Shown: positions 6,479 through 12,698, counted from the stretch's first letter. The stretch is 12,698 nt of DNA from Candidatus Woesearchaeota archaeon (GCA_019323575.1 JAHWHB010000070.1:1-12698), one strand, 5' to 3'. Numbers and translations are program-made. The notes: generated by a model not told the origin, from the sequence alone.

Positions 6479-7605
6479 AACAATAAAACAGTTAATTCAT
6501 AAACAACACCAATAACGAAAAGCAAAGCCAGAAGTCCATAAATAATCCAATTAGTCTTAATTTTGTATTCAGGCTGGCGCTCAGATTTTCTTCTAGCTGA
6601 AATATGCATCAAAATAACAGTAAGACCGGCAATACCCCCGGCAAAAACACCAGCAACCTCCAAAGCACCAATAAAAGAATCAGCGCCCAAAGAAATCAAA
6701 ACAGCAGGAACAATCATAGTTAAAAGCCACGCCTGCCAATGAGGAATATTAAAATCAATATTGTACATATCCTTCAAAGCATAACCAAGAGCAACAAAAG
6801 AAGAGGCCATAGCAAGAACAGCAAAAACGTGCAGAAAAACATAACCAAAACCCCCAATCAAATCAGCCAAACCAATCGTAGCAACAGGAGTGGTAGCGAG
6901 ACCAGAAACACCAATAACAGCAAAGGCAAACAAAGAATAAACAACCAAGGGTATTAATGAGCCAATGACAATCACTCTCTTAATCATCTTCTGGTTTTTA
7001 ATCAACTCCTGCCTAAGCTCAGGAATAGCAGCAGTACCAATAAAAGAAAACAAAATAACACCGTAAGGCACCAAAAGTTTATCCCAGTAGAACCCATTAT
7101 GACGGCTAAAAGAGAAATGATAAGAAGAAAACAAAATCAGCAAAACAATAACAAAAATCGAAAACTTAGAAAACTCAATCCACAGCTCAGACTTCTTAAG
7201 AACCTTCAAACCCCCAAAAACCAAAGCTGACATTAAAACGTAAAAAGAAAAAGCCCAAAACCATTTAGAAAGACCAAAAACAGAGAACAGACTCTCGCTG
7301 ACACCAAGCGTGTAAGCCAGCATAGCGCCGTAAATACCAATAACCATAGAAGCAGTCATCAAAAACTTACCTGGCCTGCCAAGAAAACTTTCAGCATAAC
7401 CAGCAAGCTGATGAGGCTTTTTAGAACGCAAACAAACCTCTCCCATAAGCAAATGAAGAAGCAAAACAGCAAAGCCCAGAGTAAAAACAACAAGCATACC
7501 AGTCCAAAAACCGGATTTGACAATAACAAAAGGAATGCCAAGAATACCCGCGCCAATAATACAACCAGTCAAAGTAGCAACTGCTTCAAAAAACACTCTC
7601 TTCAT
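6475..7605 (-). CDS. Amino acid permease (AAAP-like family)
   Basis: This 376-residue polytopic membrane protein has about eleven hydrophobic segments. The first contains GCIIGAGILGIPF (residues 14-26), the signature at the unwound first helix of amino acid/polyamine transporters, most like the AAAP/HAAAP group (tryptophan and tyrosine permeases). It is expected to import amino acids by ion coupling; the substrate cannot be read from sequence. The ATG at 7605 follows AGAGGT with five bases of spacing and is preferred over a GTG at 7638 that lies close to the TATA box. Its TAG overlaps the TAA of the convergent 4103 gene by four bases (6475-6478). It diverges from tRNA-Trp across a shared promoter region, a suggestive position if the substrate is aromatic, but that link is speculation. 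Confidence 0.85.
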   Translation of the reverse strand: MKRVFFEAVATLTGCIIGAGILGIPFVIVKSGFWTGMLVVFTLGFAVLLLHLLMGEVCLRSKKPHQLAGYAESFLGRPGKFLMTASMVIGIYGAMLAYTLGVSESLFSVFGLSKWFWAFSFYVLMSALVFGGLKVLKKSELWIEFSKFSIFVIVLLILFSSYHFSFSRHNGFYWDKLLVPYGVILFSFIGTAAIPELRQELIKNQKMIKRVIVIGSLIPLVVYSLFAFAVIGVSGLATTPVATIGLADLIGGFGYVFLHVFAVLAMASSFVALGYALKDMYNIDFNIPHWQAWLLTMIVPAVLISLGADSFIGALEVAGVFAGGIAGLTVILMHISARRKSERQPEYKIKTNWIIYGLLALLFVIGVVYELTVLLF

Positions 7606-7640
7606 AACAAACCTCTTTTTTCCTAAGTAAACAAGCACAC

Positions 7641-7648
7641 TTTTTAAA
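7641..7648 (-). promoter_or_regulatory. TATA box (minus strand TTTAAAAA) for the permease
   Basis: It is centred about 40 bases before the ATG at 7605, giving a start near 7619 and a short leader that still includes the AGAGGT ribosome binding site at 7611-7616. Confidence 0.5.
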
Positions 7649-7665
7649 TCATATTGTGCGAAATG

Positions 7666-7673
7666 TTTAAATA
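7666..7673 (+). promoter_or_regulatory. TATA box (TTTAAATA) for tRNA-Trp
   Basis: This perfect box-A is centred 31 bases before the first base of mature tRNA, which predicts a 5' leader of a few bases for RNase P to remove. Confidence 0.7.
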
Positions 7674-7700
7674 CGCTTAGAATCGACGATGGTATTGCAG

Positions 7701-7774
7701 GGGAGCGTAGTTTAATCTGGCTAGAATAGGCGGCTCCAACCCGCCGGATCGGCGTTCAAATCGCCGCGCTCCCA
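7701..7774 (+). tRNA. trnW: tRNA-Trp (anticodon CCA)
   Basis: All four arms fold. Acceptor stem GGGAGCG (7701-7707) pairs with CGCTCCC (7767-7773). The D arm is 7710-7727 with GG at 7719-7720. Anticodon stem GGCGG/CCGCC holds loop CTCCAAC (7734-7740) with anticodon CCA at 7736-7738. The T stem CGGCG/CGCCG holds loop TTCAAAT. The discriminator is A (7774), the archaeal/eukaryotic identity for Trp (bacteria use G), and the 3' CCA is not encoded. There is no intron, although many archaeal tRNA-Trp genes have one. It reads the UGG codon. The last 19 bases also encode, on the other strand, the C-terminus of the endonuclease gene. Confidence 0.96.
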
Positions 7775-8391
7775 TGTATTATTCTATTTAGCGCGGCTTT
7801 TTTCTTTGGATGATAAAACTCGATTTTGTCGGAATAATTTTTGATTGAGTCTCTGTATATATTTAGATGATACGATTCAAATTTTTTGCATTTATAAGGT
7901 CCTTTTAGTGTTGAATTAATGTTAAATTCATTTAAAAGTTTTTTAATCTGTTTCAGTCCGTTTTGATTTGTCATATTTAGCACAATTCTTTTTTGTTTCA
8001 CTGAAACATATGCTTCGTCATCATAAAGTGCCTTAAGCCATTCCACTTTAGTGTTTTTGTTGCTTTTCAGAATTTCATCCGCAATAAACCATTCCCGAGA
8101 TTTTCCAGCGCCAAGCATTTTTAAAATAGAATAAATTTTTTTACCTGAAATTTCATGTTCATGTTTTTTACAAAACACAACCTTTCTATTAAATTCTTTT
8201 TTGATATCTTCAACAAATTGTTCTATTAGAACTGGTTCTTCGTTGACGTATCTTACATACCATCTTTTTCTTAGTTTGTTGTTTCTTGGATGTTGTATAA
8301 GTTCTTTCTTACTTCTTTTTACTATACTCATTCCAATATATCCATCACCACAAATGTGTGCGGCAATTCGCGCAAGCTCTTTGCTAATCAT
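7756..8391 (-). CDS. LAGLIDADG-family homing endonuclease (free-standing)
   Basis: The product is 211 residues, about normal for a two-motif single-chain LAGLIDADG enzyme. Motif 1 is at residues 6-19 (IAAHICGDGYI, acidic Asp16) and motif 2 at 118-129 (WLKALYDDEAYV, acidic Glu126), about 110 residues apart; both metal-binding acidic residues are kept, so it may be active. Such enzymes cut a long DNA site and spread their own gene, or act as RNA maturases. The gene is not visibly inside an intron or intein. It starts at the ATG at 8391, with a TATA box about 25 bases upstream and no ribosome binding site, so the mRNA is probably leaderless. Its last codons and TGA lie antisense to the tRNA-Trp 3' end. 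Its AT-rich codon use differs from its neighbours, consistent with recent arrival. Confidence 0.82.
   Translation of the reverse strand: MISKELARIAAHICGDGYIGMSIVKRSKKELIQHPRNNKLRKRWYVRYVNEEPVLIEQFVEDIKKEFNRKVVFCKKHEHEISGKKIYSILKMLGAGKSREWFIADEILKSNKNTKVEWLKALYDDEAYVSVKQKRIVLNMTNQNGLKQIKKLLNEFNINSTLKGPYKCKKFESYHLNIYRDSIKNYSDKIEFYHPKKKAALNRIIHGSAAI
7763..7803 (+). terminator. Possible tRNA-Trp terminator: inverted repeat plus T6
   Basis: GCCGCGCT (7763-7770, inside the tRNA T and acceptor arms) is the exact reverse complement of AGCGCGGC (7790-7797), which is followed at once by TTTTTT (7798-7803). Archaeal RNA polymerase stops at T-runs, so 7798-7803 is a likely end point. The inverted repeat would compete with the folded tRNA 3' half, so the hairpin itself may be chance or a brake on processing. 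Confidence 0.45.
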
Positions 8392-8413
8392 GAATTATAT
8401 TCATTTTTAGGTC

Positions 8414-8419
8414 TTTAAA
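8414..8419 (-). promoter_or_regulatory. TATA box (TTTAAA) for the endonuclease gene
   Basis: Its centre is about 25 bases before the ATG at 8391, the spacing expected when transcription begins at the start codon. Confidence 0.5.
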
Positions 8420-8425
8420 TTCCCT

Positions 8426-8448
8426 GCGCGCGCCTGTCCAGTGTCCAG
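8426..8448. repeat. GC block and tandem heptamer (TGTCCAG x2) in the 8392-8529 gap
   Basis: GCGCGCGC (8426-8433) is followed by two head-to-tail copies of TGTCCAG (8435-8441, 8442-8448) in an otherwise AT-rich gap, next to the 5' end of the endonuclease gene. A short tandem copy like this can be a target-site or repair scar. Apart from the two divergent TATA boxes I see nothing else in this 138-base gap. Confidence 0.5.
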
Positions 8449-8464
8449 TTGAAATATTTCCGGA

Positions 8465-8472
8465 TTTATAAA
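8465..8472 (+). promoter_or_regulatory. TATA box (TTTATAAA) for the 8530 gene
   Basis: This is a strong box-A match. The expected start is near 8494, giving a leader of about 36 bases that carries the ribosome binding site GGAGGGTGA (8516-8524), five bases before the ATG at 8530. Confidence 0.6.
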
Positions 8473-8529
8473 AAGAACAGAAACACTTAAAAACAACCTA
8501 TTTTATCGTCTATTTGGAGGGTGAAGACA

Positions 8530-8859
8530 ATGGAACAAAAAACAGTAATATACACACCAAGCGGAAGCTACTCAATGTACTCAGATGGAGTGTACAGAGG
8601 GCCAAGCGCGAACAACAATTTAATAGGAGTCCCGATGGGAGCAATACACGATGTCCCAAAAACAGGAGTTCTTGCAGAAGCAAACGGTGAATTCATAGTA
8701 AGCGCTGGATTTGAAGAAGCAGTATTGAGAGAAGCAGAGAAATTAAAAATAGCGACAAACACACATCCAGTGGTCGCTGCAGGAAAAAAAATAGTAATAC
8801 TGCCAGTAGCAACTGCACTCAAGAAAAAAAATTCAACAAGAGAAATAAGAATAGATTAA
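8530..8859 (+). CDS. Hypothetical protein, 109 residues
   Basis: I do not recognise this protein. The ATG at 8530 is chosen because the strong ribosome binding site GGAGGGTGA covers the earlier GTG at 8521. There is no signal peptide or membrane helix, so it is probably cytosolic. The first 60 residues look like beta strands and turns rich in Gly/Ser/Tyr/Asn, residues 60-78 form a probable helix (SAGFEEAVLREAEKLKIA), then VVAAGKKIVILPVATAL gives another strand region before a basic, polar C-terminus. It has its own promoter and one of the best ribosome binding sites in the window, suggesting solid expression. Its TAA overlaps the TAA of the convergent gene by four bases (8856-8859). Confidence 0.75.
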   Translation: MEQKTVIYTPSGSYSMYSDGVYRGPSANNNLIGVPMGAIHDVPKTGVLAEANGEFIVSAGFEEAVLREAEKLKIATNTHPVVAAGKKIVILPVATALKKKNSTREIRID

Positions 8860-9044
8860 ATTTTCAAAATTTTCTTTATTTCATTAACCTTGGCAGAGAT
8901 ATCAATACCCTTCTCTTTCGCAATCTTTTCAGCCTCTTCCAAACAATGCAACGCTTTGTCAATAGGAATTTTTTGATGCGCATAATCATACGCATAGGTT
9001 TCCGCAGCATCAAGATATTCCTCCATAGTGTGTTTTTCTTTCAT
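8856..9044 (-). CDS. Hypothetical small helical protein, 62 residues
   Basis: The ATG at 9044 follows GAGGTGA (9056-9050) with five bases of spacing, and that ribosome binding site contains the TGA stop of the gene before it. Ribosomes ending on the DUF192 gene are thus placed to restart here. The product is charged and almost wholly helical, with a likely helix-turn-helix-like pair of hairpins (MEEYLDAAETYAYDYAHQK and KALHCLEEAEKIAKEKG), but I cannot assign a family. It is the last gene of the NUDIX-polX operon. A start at 9053 would overlap the ribosome binding site and is rejected. Confidence 0.72.
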   Translation of the reverse strand: MKEKHTMEEYLDAAETYAYDYAHQKIPIDKALHCLEEAEKIAKEKGIDISAKVNEIKKILKI

Positions 9045-9049
9045 TAATA

Positions 9050-9397
9050 TCACCTCAAAATATTAATAACATCACCCAATTGGGTATTAGACCTATAAAT
9101 TGTACCTCCAGGAAGCTCCAACAAAAACATAAACGGCTTTCCAGGAGAATAACTGCTCCAAGGAGGCCATTCAGGCTGCAGCTCAACAACCTCCCAGTTC
9201 TCGTCAAGAAAAACCAAATCCATATGATCAGGGCAAAACCAAGAATGAAGCTTAACAATCTGCTCCTTGGGAAAAGCAAACAGCAAAGGAACAACCTCCT
9301 TTCGAAACATCATTCCCCGAGTCTGCTGCCAAAAAGAGCAACACTCCTCAAAAGAACCTGCAAGAACAACATCCCTGGTCTTATTAACGATTGACAT
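9050..9397 (-). CDS. DUF192 family protein
   Basis: At 115 residues this has the usual length of a single DUF192 (COG1430) domain without the signal peptide seen in many members. Characteristic segments are RGMMFRK (27-33), LLFAFPK (38-44), HSWFCPDHMDLVFLD (51-65, the place of the family's SFWM..T..PLDI motif) and LELPGG...GD (93-109). The family's biochemical role is not known. With no export signal it should be cytosolic. Its ATG shares one base with the TAA of the previous gene (TAATG), and its TGA lies in the ribosome binding site of the next, so it is tightly coupled on both sides. Confidence 0.82.
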   Translation of the reverse strand: MSIVNKTRDVVLAGSFEECCSFWQQTRGMMFRKEVVPLLFAFPKEQIVKLHSWFCPDHMDLVFLDENWEVVELQPEWPPWSSYSPGKPFMFLLELPGGTIYRSNTQLGDVINILR

Positions 9398-9672
9398 TAT
9401 AGATACTTCAAAATCCTATCACGACAAACCTTCAAAAAATCAAGCCTCTTAGCAGCAGGACGCAGAACTCTGCTATTAGTGCCGGCAGTCCTGGGCTTTG
9501 AAAATGATTCAAGCTTTTTCTGATTATCCTTGATCTCAGCATTAAGAACACTCTTCAACTGAGCCTTTGTTTTAATATTCCTCTGAGAAATCCAGCGCAA
9601 AAAAACAGGCCATTCAGGAGTATCCTTAACAAACTTCGGAACGCTTTCCTTCAAAACCTCTTTAACCGCCAT
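9397..9672 (-). CDS. Hypothetical basic protein, 91 residues
   Basis: I do not recognise it. The product is lysine/arginine-rich and mostly helical, with no membrane segment. It has a Trp-containing front part (TPEWPVFLRWISQRN) and a basic middle (FSKPRTAGTNSRVLRPAAKR), which would suit nucleic-acid contact, but that is a guess from charge alone. It lies 15 bases after polX, and its stop overlaps the DUF192 start (TAATG), so translational coupling within the operon is likely. No clear ribosome binding site is seen before its ATG; the gap holds only a small inverted repeat. Confidence 0.72.
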   Translation of the reverse strand: MAVKEVLKESVPKFVKDTPEWPVFLRWISQRNIKTKAQLKSVLNAEIKDNQKKLESFSKPRTAGTNSRVLRPAAKRLDFLKVCRDRILKYL

Positions 9673-9687
9673 ACAAGAAAAACTTGT
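9673..9687 (-). repeat. Inverted repeat filling the polX to next-gene gap
   Basis: ACAAG (9673-9677) and CTTGT (9683-9687) flank five A residues and together occupy exactly the 15 bases between the polX stop and the next ATG. In the mRNA this is a weak five-pair hairpin with a U5 loop where a ribosome binding site would be expected. Confidence 0.4.
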
Positions 9688-11403
9688 TTACTTTCTTAAA
9701 AACTTTTCCAATTTTTTCAAAGGCCAGGCATTAATAACAGCTTTCTTCTGAGCCCAACCGCGCCTAGCCTGAGCAACACCAAACTCCATAAAACGCAAAT
9801 GCTCAACAGAATGACTATCAGTACCAATAGAAATCTTACAGCCAAGCTCCAACGCCCTATGAATATGAACATCCTTAAGATCAAGACGGTCGGGATAAGC
9901 ATTAGCCTCCAGAGCAATACCCCTCTCCTTAGCAGCCAAAGCAACCTTATCAAAATCAAACTCATAAGGCTCGCGCCTATTAATCAAGCGACCAGTAGGA
10001 TGCGCCAGAGCATTAACATAAGGATTATCAAACGCCTTCAAAATACGCTTAGTCATATCCTTGGAGGAAGACTTAAAACGGGAATGAACACTGGCAAGCA
10101 CAAAATCAAGCTCTTTCAAAAACCTGTTCTCATAATCAAGAGAGCCGTCAGTAAGAATATCAACCTCAGAACCCTTCAAAATACGAATGCTGACTTTTTT
10201 CTGAACTTTGTCAATCTCCTTAAGATACTGCAATAAGCGTTTTTCCTCCATGCCATGAGCAATGTGCTCACTCTTAGAATGGTCGGTAATAGCCATATAC
10301 TTGTAACCCATCTTCTGAGCAGCACGAGCCATCTCCTCAATAGAATAAGAACCATCACTCCACTTAGAATGCATCTGCAAATCACCCTTGATTGCATTAT
10401 AAGGAATCAAATCAGGCAGTTTCTTCCTCAAAGCAGCCTCAATCTCACCATGATTCTCGCGCAGTTCAGGAGGGACAAAAGACAGTCCAAGCCGGGAATA
10501 AATCTCCTTCTCACTCCTGCCGCAAACATACCTGTTCTTTTTGAACAAACCATACTCAGAAAGCTTAAAACCCTTCTTAATAGCAATCTGCCTCAAGGAG
10601 ATATTATGATCCTTGCTTCCAGTAAAATACTGCAAAGCAGCACCAAAAGACTGATCATCAAGAACACGAACATCCGCCTGCAGGCCCTCACTCAAAATAA
10701 CAGTACTCTTAGTAGAACCCATGGCAAGAACGCTCTCGACCTCAGGCATACCTGTAAAAAAATTCATAACCTTAACAGGCTTGGAACTAATAACAAGAAT
10801 ATCAATGTCACCAACAGTCTCATTCATACGACGAAGACTGCCGGCAGGCTCGACCTTCTTAACACCATCAATATTTGAAAGCTTAGCACATATTTCTCTC
10901 GCCACAGGCAGAGCAAAACCAAGCAAAGTCCGCCCAACACCTTTCTTAAGAATATTCAGACCACGCAGAATATCCTCCTCAGACTTAACACCAAAACCCT
11001 CAAGCTTCCTGAGCCTTCCTGACTTCGCAGCACGCTCCAAATCACGAACACTTTTGATTTTTAGTTCCTTGTACAAACGCATAACCTTCTTAGGGCCAAG
11101 ACCAGGAACATGCATCATCTCCTCAACACCACTGGGAATTTTCTTCACCAGATTCTCAAACTCCCTGATCTTACCGGTCTTCAAAAACTCCTCAATCTTC
11201 AAAGCAAGACTCTCACCAACACCAGGAATATCCTTCAAAGCCTTAACGCCGCCAGAAGCATAAATTTTCTCAACAGGCTCGGAAAGAGTATCAAGACTTC
11301 TAGCTGCCTTACGATACGCAGCAGGCTTCCAGTCAACCCCCTGCATCTCAAGAACGTCAGCCATCTCGTAAAACATATCCGCAATTTCCCTATTTTTTCC
11401 CAT
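9688..11403 (-). CDS. polX: DNA polymerase X / 3'-5' exonuclease (PolX), Pol beta-like plus PHP domains
   Basis: The 571-residue length is standard for PolX. The N-terminal 8-kDa and fingers region has helix-hairpin-helix motifs at about 57-63 (DIPGVGE) and 98-104 (HVPGLGP). The nucleotidyltransferase palm has the GS..R motif (188-192) and catalytic Asp199 and Asp201 (GDIDILV), with Asp244 as the likely third acid. The PHP domain (about 338-571) keeps its metal-binding motifs: DLQMHSKWSD (341-350), TDH (373-375), GSEVD (411-415), SVHSR (438-442), AHP (467-469), and GTDSH (527-531). Both activities therefore look intact: gap-filling synthesis, as in base excision repair, and 3'-5' exonuclease or AP-site processing. 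The ATG at 11403 lies inside the NUDIX gene, overlapping it by 14 bases, after GGAGGAG. Co-transcription with a NUDIX hydrolase suggests joint handling of damaged DNA and nucleotides. Confidence 0.97.
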   Translation of the reverse strand: MGKNREIADMFYEMADVLEMQGVDWKPAAYRKAARSLDTLSEPVEKIYASGGVKALKDIPGVGESLALKIEEFLKTGKIREFENLVKKIPSGVEEMMHVPGLGPKKVMRLYKELKIKSVRDLERAAKSGRLRKLEGFGVKSEEDILRGLNILKKGVGRTLLGFALPVAREICAKLSNIDGVKKVEPAGSLRRMNETVGDIDILVISSKPVKVMNFFTGMPEVESVLAMGSTKSTVILSEGLQADVRVLDDQSFGAALQYFTGSKDHNISLRQIAIKKGFKLSEYGLFKKNRYVCGRSEKEIYSRLGLSFVPPELRENHGEIEAALRKKLPDLIPYNAIKGDLQMHSKWSDGSYSIEEMARAAQKMGYKYMAITDHSKSEHIAHGMEEKRLLQYLKEIDKVQKKVSIRILKGSEVDILTDGSLDYENRFLKELDFVLASVHSRFKSSSKDMTKRILKAFDNPYVNALAHPTGRLINRREPYEFDFDKVALAAKERGIALEANAYPDRLDLKDVHIHRALELGCKISIGTDSHSVEHLRFMEFGVAQARRGWAQKKAVINAWPLKKLEKFLRK

Positions 11404-11794
11404 GCAAAAACTCCTCCGCCCTTTTCAAAACCTCTTTAGAAGTGGGATAAGTTAACTTATCCAAAGCCTCCTGGAAAGGAAGCCAAATAAAATCTTTATG
11501 CTCAAAAGAAAGCTCAACGTTTTTAATTTTAGTCCTAGCAACAAAAAACAAAACATCTTTTGAAACAAGCTTTCCCTCTTTCCTGAAAAAATAACGAATT
11601 CCATGGGAAAAACCAGGCAGGATTTCCACCTCAGAAATACCGGTCTCCTCTTTAAGCTCCCTCAAAGCAGTCTGTTCATCAGTCTCTCCCTTCTCAACAT
11701 GACCCTTAGGAAAATCCCAGTGGCCGGCGTCATAATGAAGCAGCAAAAACTTATGGTCATTGACAACAACAACACCTGCACTCTTCTCCTGCAT
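11390..11794 (-). CDS. NUDIX hydrolase, probably diadenosine tetraphosphate (Ap4A) hydrolase-like
   Basis: The 134-residue protein has a complete Nudix box at residues 31-53, with Gly31, Glu37, Arg45, Glu46, Glu49, Glu50 and Gly52 all in place to bind the catalytic metal. SAGVVVV at the start and HWDFPKGHVEKGET before the box match Ap4A pyrophosphohydrolases of the NUDT2 type; release of nucleotides from Ap4A or a related dinucleotide is the likely reaction, though other NDP-X substrates cannot be excluded. It is the first gene of a five-gene minus-strand operon. The ATG at 11794 is about 25 bases from the centre of a TATA box with no ribosome binding site between, so the mRNA appears leaderless. 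PolX begins 14 bases before its stop. Confidence 0.92.
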   Translation of the reverse strand: MQEKSAGVVVVNDHKFLLLHYDAGHWDFPKGHVEKGETDEQTALRELKEETGISEVEILPGFSHGIRYFFRKEGKLVSKDVLFFVARTKIKNVELSFEHKDFIWLPFQEALDKLTYPTSKEVLKRAEEFLHGKK

Positions 11795-11800
11795 ACTCTA

Positions 11801-11823
11801 ACAATCACATTGTAATATTTAAA
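11801..11823 (-). promoter_or_regulatory. Operon promoter (TATA 11816-11823) with inverted repeat 11801-11813
   Basis: The minus strand reads TTTAAATA, centred about 25 bases before the NUDIX ATG. Between TATA box and start lies a perfect inverted repeat, ACAAT-CAC-ATTGT, where a repressor would block initiation. The operator role is inference. Confidence 0.55.
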
Positions 11824-11839
11824 CACTTTCACAATAAAG

Positions 11840-11859
11840 CTTAAAAAGAGCAATATTGC
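11840..11859 (+). promoter_or_regulatory. Lipoprotein promoter (CTTAAAAA) with 10-bp palindrome GCAATATTGC
   Basis: The box at 11840-11847 is about 27 bases before the ATG at 11871, and no ribosome binding site intervenes, so transcription probably begins at or next to the ATG. The exact palindrome at 11850-11859 sits between box and start and, like the inverted repeat at 11801-11813, has CAAT/ATTG half-sites. Confidence 0.45.
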
Positions 11860-11870
11860 AGGCTTATAAT

Positions 11871-12698
11871 ATGAAAACACTACCATTAATCCTAGCACTA
11901 TTACTGGTTCTTGCGGCATGCGGAACACAAGTCAAAGATACAACTGAGCAGACTGAAGTACAAGAAGAAACACCAGTTCAAGAAACAGTACAAGAACAGC
12001 CTGTAGAAGAACAAGAGACAAGCAATCTCGCAGAACAACTAAAACAAGACGTAGAAACAACAGTAGAAGAAGAAACAACAACACCAGCACAACAAAGAAC
12101 CAAAGTGCACAAATACCTAGACCTATTCGCAAAAACAACAGGGTACGAGTTTATCTATAAGGGAGACCACATATACAGCAAAGGAACAACATACAAAATA
12201 CAACTAGATGTGCCAAGAACAGTAAAAAACGCAAAATTCGGAGAGACAACAAAAAACCTATACTATTACGACACAGTATACGTAGACAGAGTAGCACAAA
12301 CAGCAATAGCCTACTGCGAAGGATACGACAGCCAAGTAAACAGACAATGCGCACAACTAGAAATATACGACCTGGCATACCCAGTAGCATTTGGAGAATA
12401 CAACATGGTGCTGCCAGAAGACTGGCTATTCCAAAACCTAAACAAAGAACCAATACTAGTAGAAGAAAACAAATACTACATAAAAGGAAGAAATACAATA
12501 TTCTTGAAATTTGCCGACGGCCTCGAACTGAGCGTTGACCCCGCAACAGGAATACCGCTAAGAGCAGACCAAAAAAGAGGCAACCAGCTATTAGAAAGAT
12601 ACGAATACGAAGACATGGTAGCAAACAAAGTAAGAGACGCGGACATAAGACACAGAACAAAAGACGAAATATCAACAACAGAAGCGTTTTACAGATAG
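11871..12698 (+). CDS. Secreted lipoprotein, unknown function
   Basis: The 275-residue product has a textbook lipoprotein signal: basic start, hydrophobic core, then LAAC with Cys17 as the lipid-bearing residue. A TTG at 11856 would add five residues before the signal and is rejected. Residues 18-76 are a Glu/Thr/Gln/Val-rich, probably disordered tether. Residues 78-275 form a folded domain rich in Tyr and beta strands, with Cys149 and Cys160 close enough for a disulfide. The segment GRNTIFLKFADGLELSVDPATGIPLR (break at FADG) resembles the strand-turn-strand of LolA/LolB-like lipid-binding folds, but this is only a weak visual likeness. The TAG stop is the last three bases of the window. It is divergent from the NUDIX-polX operon and apparently leaderless. 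Confidence 0.85.
   Translation: MKTLPLILALLLVLAACGTQVKDTTEQTEVQEETPVQETVQEQPVEEQETSNLAEQLKQDVETTVEEETTTPAQQRTKVHKYLDLFAKTTGYEFIYKGDHIYSKGTTYKIQLDVPRTVKNAKFGETTKNLYYYDTVYVDRVAQTAIAYCEGYDSQVNRQCAQLEIYDLAYPVAFGEYNMVLPEDWLFQNLNKEPILVEENKYYIKGRNTIFLKFADGLELSVDPATGIPLRADQKRGNQLLERYEYEDMVANKVRDADIRHRTKDEISTTEAFYR

Noticed and set aside
10721..11263. 180-codon open frame on the + strand antisense to polX
   Set aside because: PolX motifs are intact on the other strand, and this frame shows no recognisable domain or start signal.
1..12698. Mobile element, prophage, toxin-antitoxin or defence system
   Set aside because: No transposase, integrase, phage structural gene, Cas gene or known defence domain is visible. 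The only mobile-type gene is the LAGLIDADG endonuclease.

Overview
The window is most likely chromosomal DNA of an archaeon, probably a small-genome DPANN-type lineage (Woesearchaeota or a relative). The archaeal call rests on several signs. Box-A/TATA elements such as TTTAAATA, TTTATATA and TTTATAAA lie about 25 bases before a tRNA gene and before leaderless start codons. The tRNA-Trp has discriminator base A and no encoded CCA. A PGF-pre-PGF-like domain and stacked NEW/CARDB-like surface domains are present. The DPANN placement is inference from overall gene style, not from a marker gene.

Bases 1-6478 (+ strand) are a cell-envelope region. It opens with the 3' end of a gene whose product looks rich in beta strands and ends in phenylalanine. 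A two-gene unit follows (807-1718 and 1733-2755). Its first product is possibly lipid-anchored with an expanding Pro/Ala/Glu tail; its second is secreted, with four 11-residue glycine-zipper-like repeats and beta-sandwich domains. A second two-gene unit (2866-4086 and 4103-6478) encodes an S-layer-like single-pass protein and a large multi-pass protein with three NEW-type domains, a cytoplasmic coiled coil, a PGF-pre-PGF-like domain and a cadherin-like domain. Each unit is preceded by a TATA box and by the same 27-base element, GGTGCT-N15-TAGCAT. The two copies can form similar hairpins but with the inner five-base arms exchanged. This is the most unusual signal in the window.

Bases 6475-8859 hold an amino-acid permease (- strand), tRNA-Trp(CCA) (+), a two-motif LAGLIDADG endonuclease gene (-) whose 3' end runs into the tRNA gene, and a small unrecognised gene (+).

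Bases 8856-11794 (- strand) form a tight operon read as NUDIX hydrolase, DNA polymerase X, a 91-residue unknown, a DUF192 protein and a 62-residue unknown. Neighbouring genes overlap or nearly touch, and the operon starts from one leaderless-type promoter. A divergent promoter region (11795-11870) with two short palindromes separates it from a lipoprotein gene (+) that ends at the last base of the window.

The region is gene-dense: no gap exceeds about 140 bases, and two convergent gene pairs overlap by exactly four bases at their stop codons. No CRISPR array, insertion sequence or defence system was seen.
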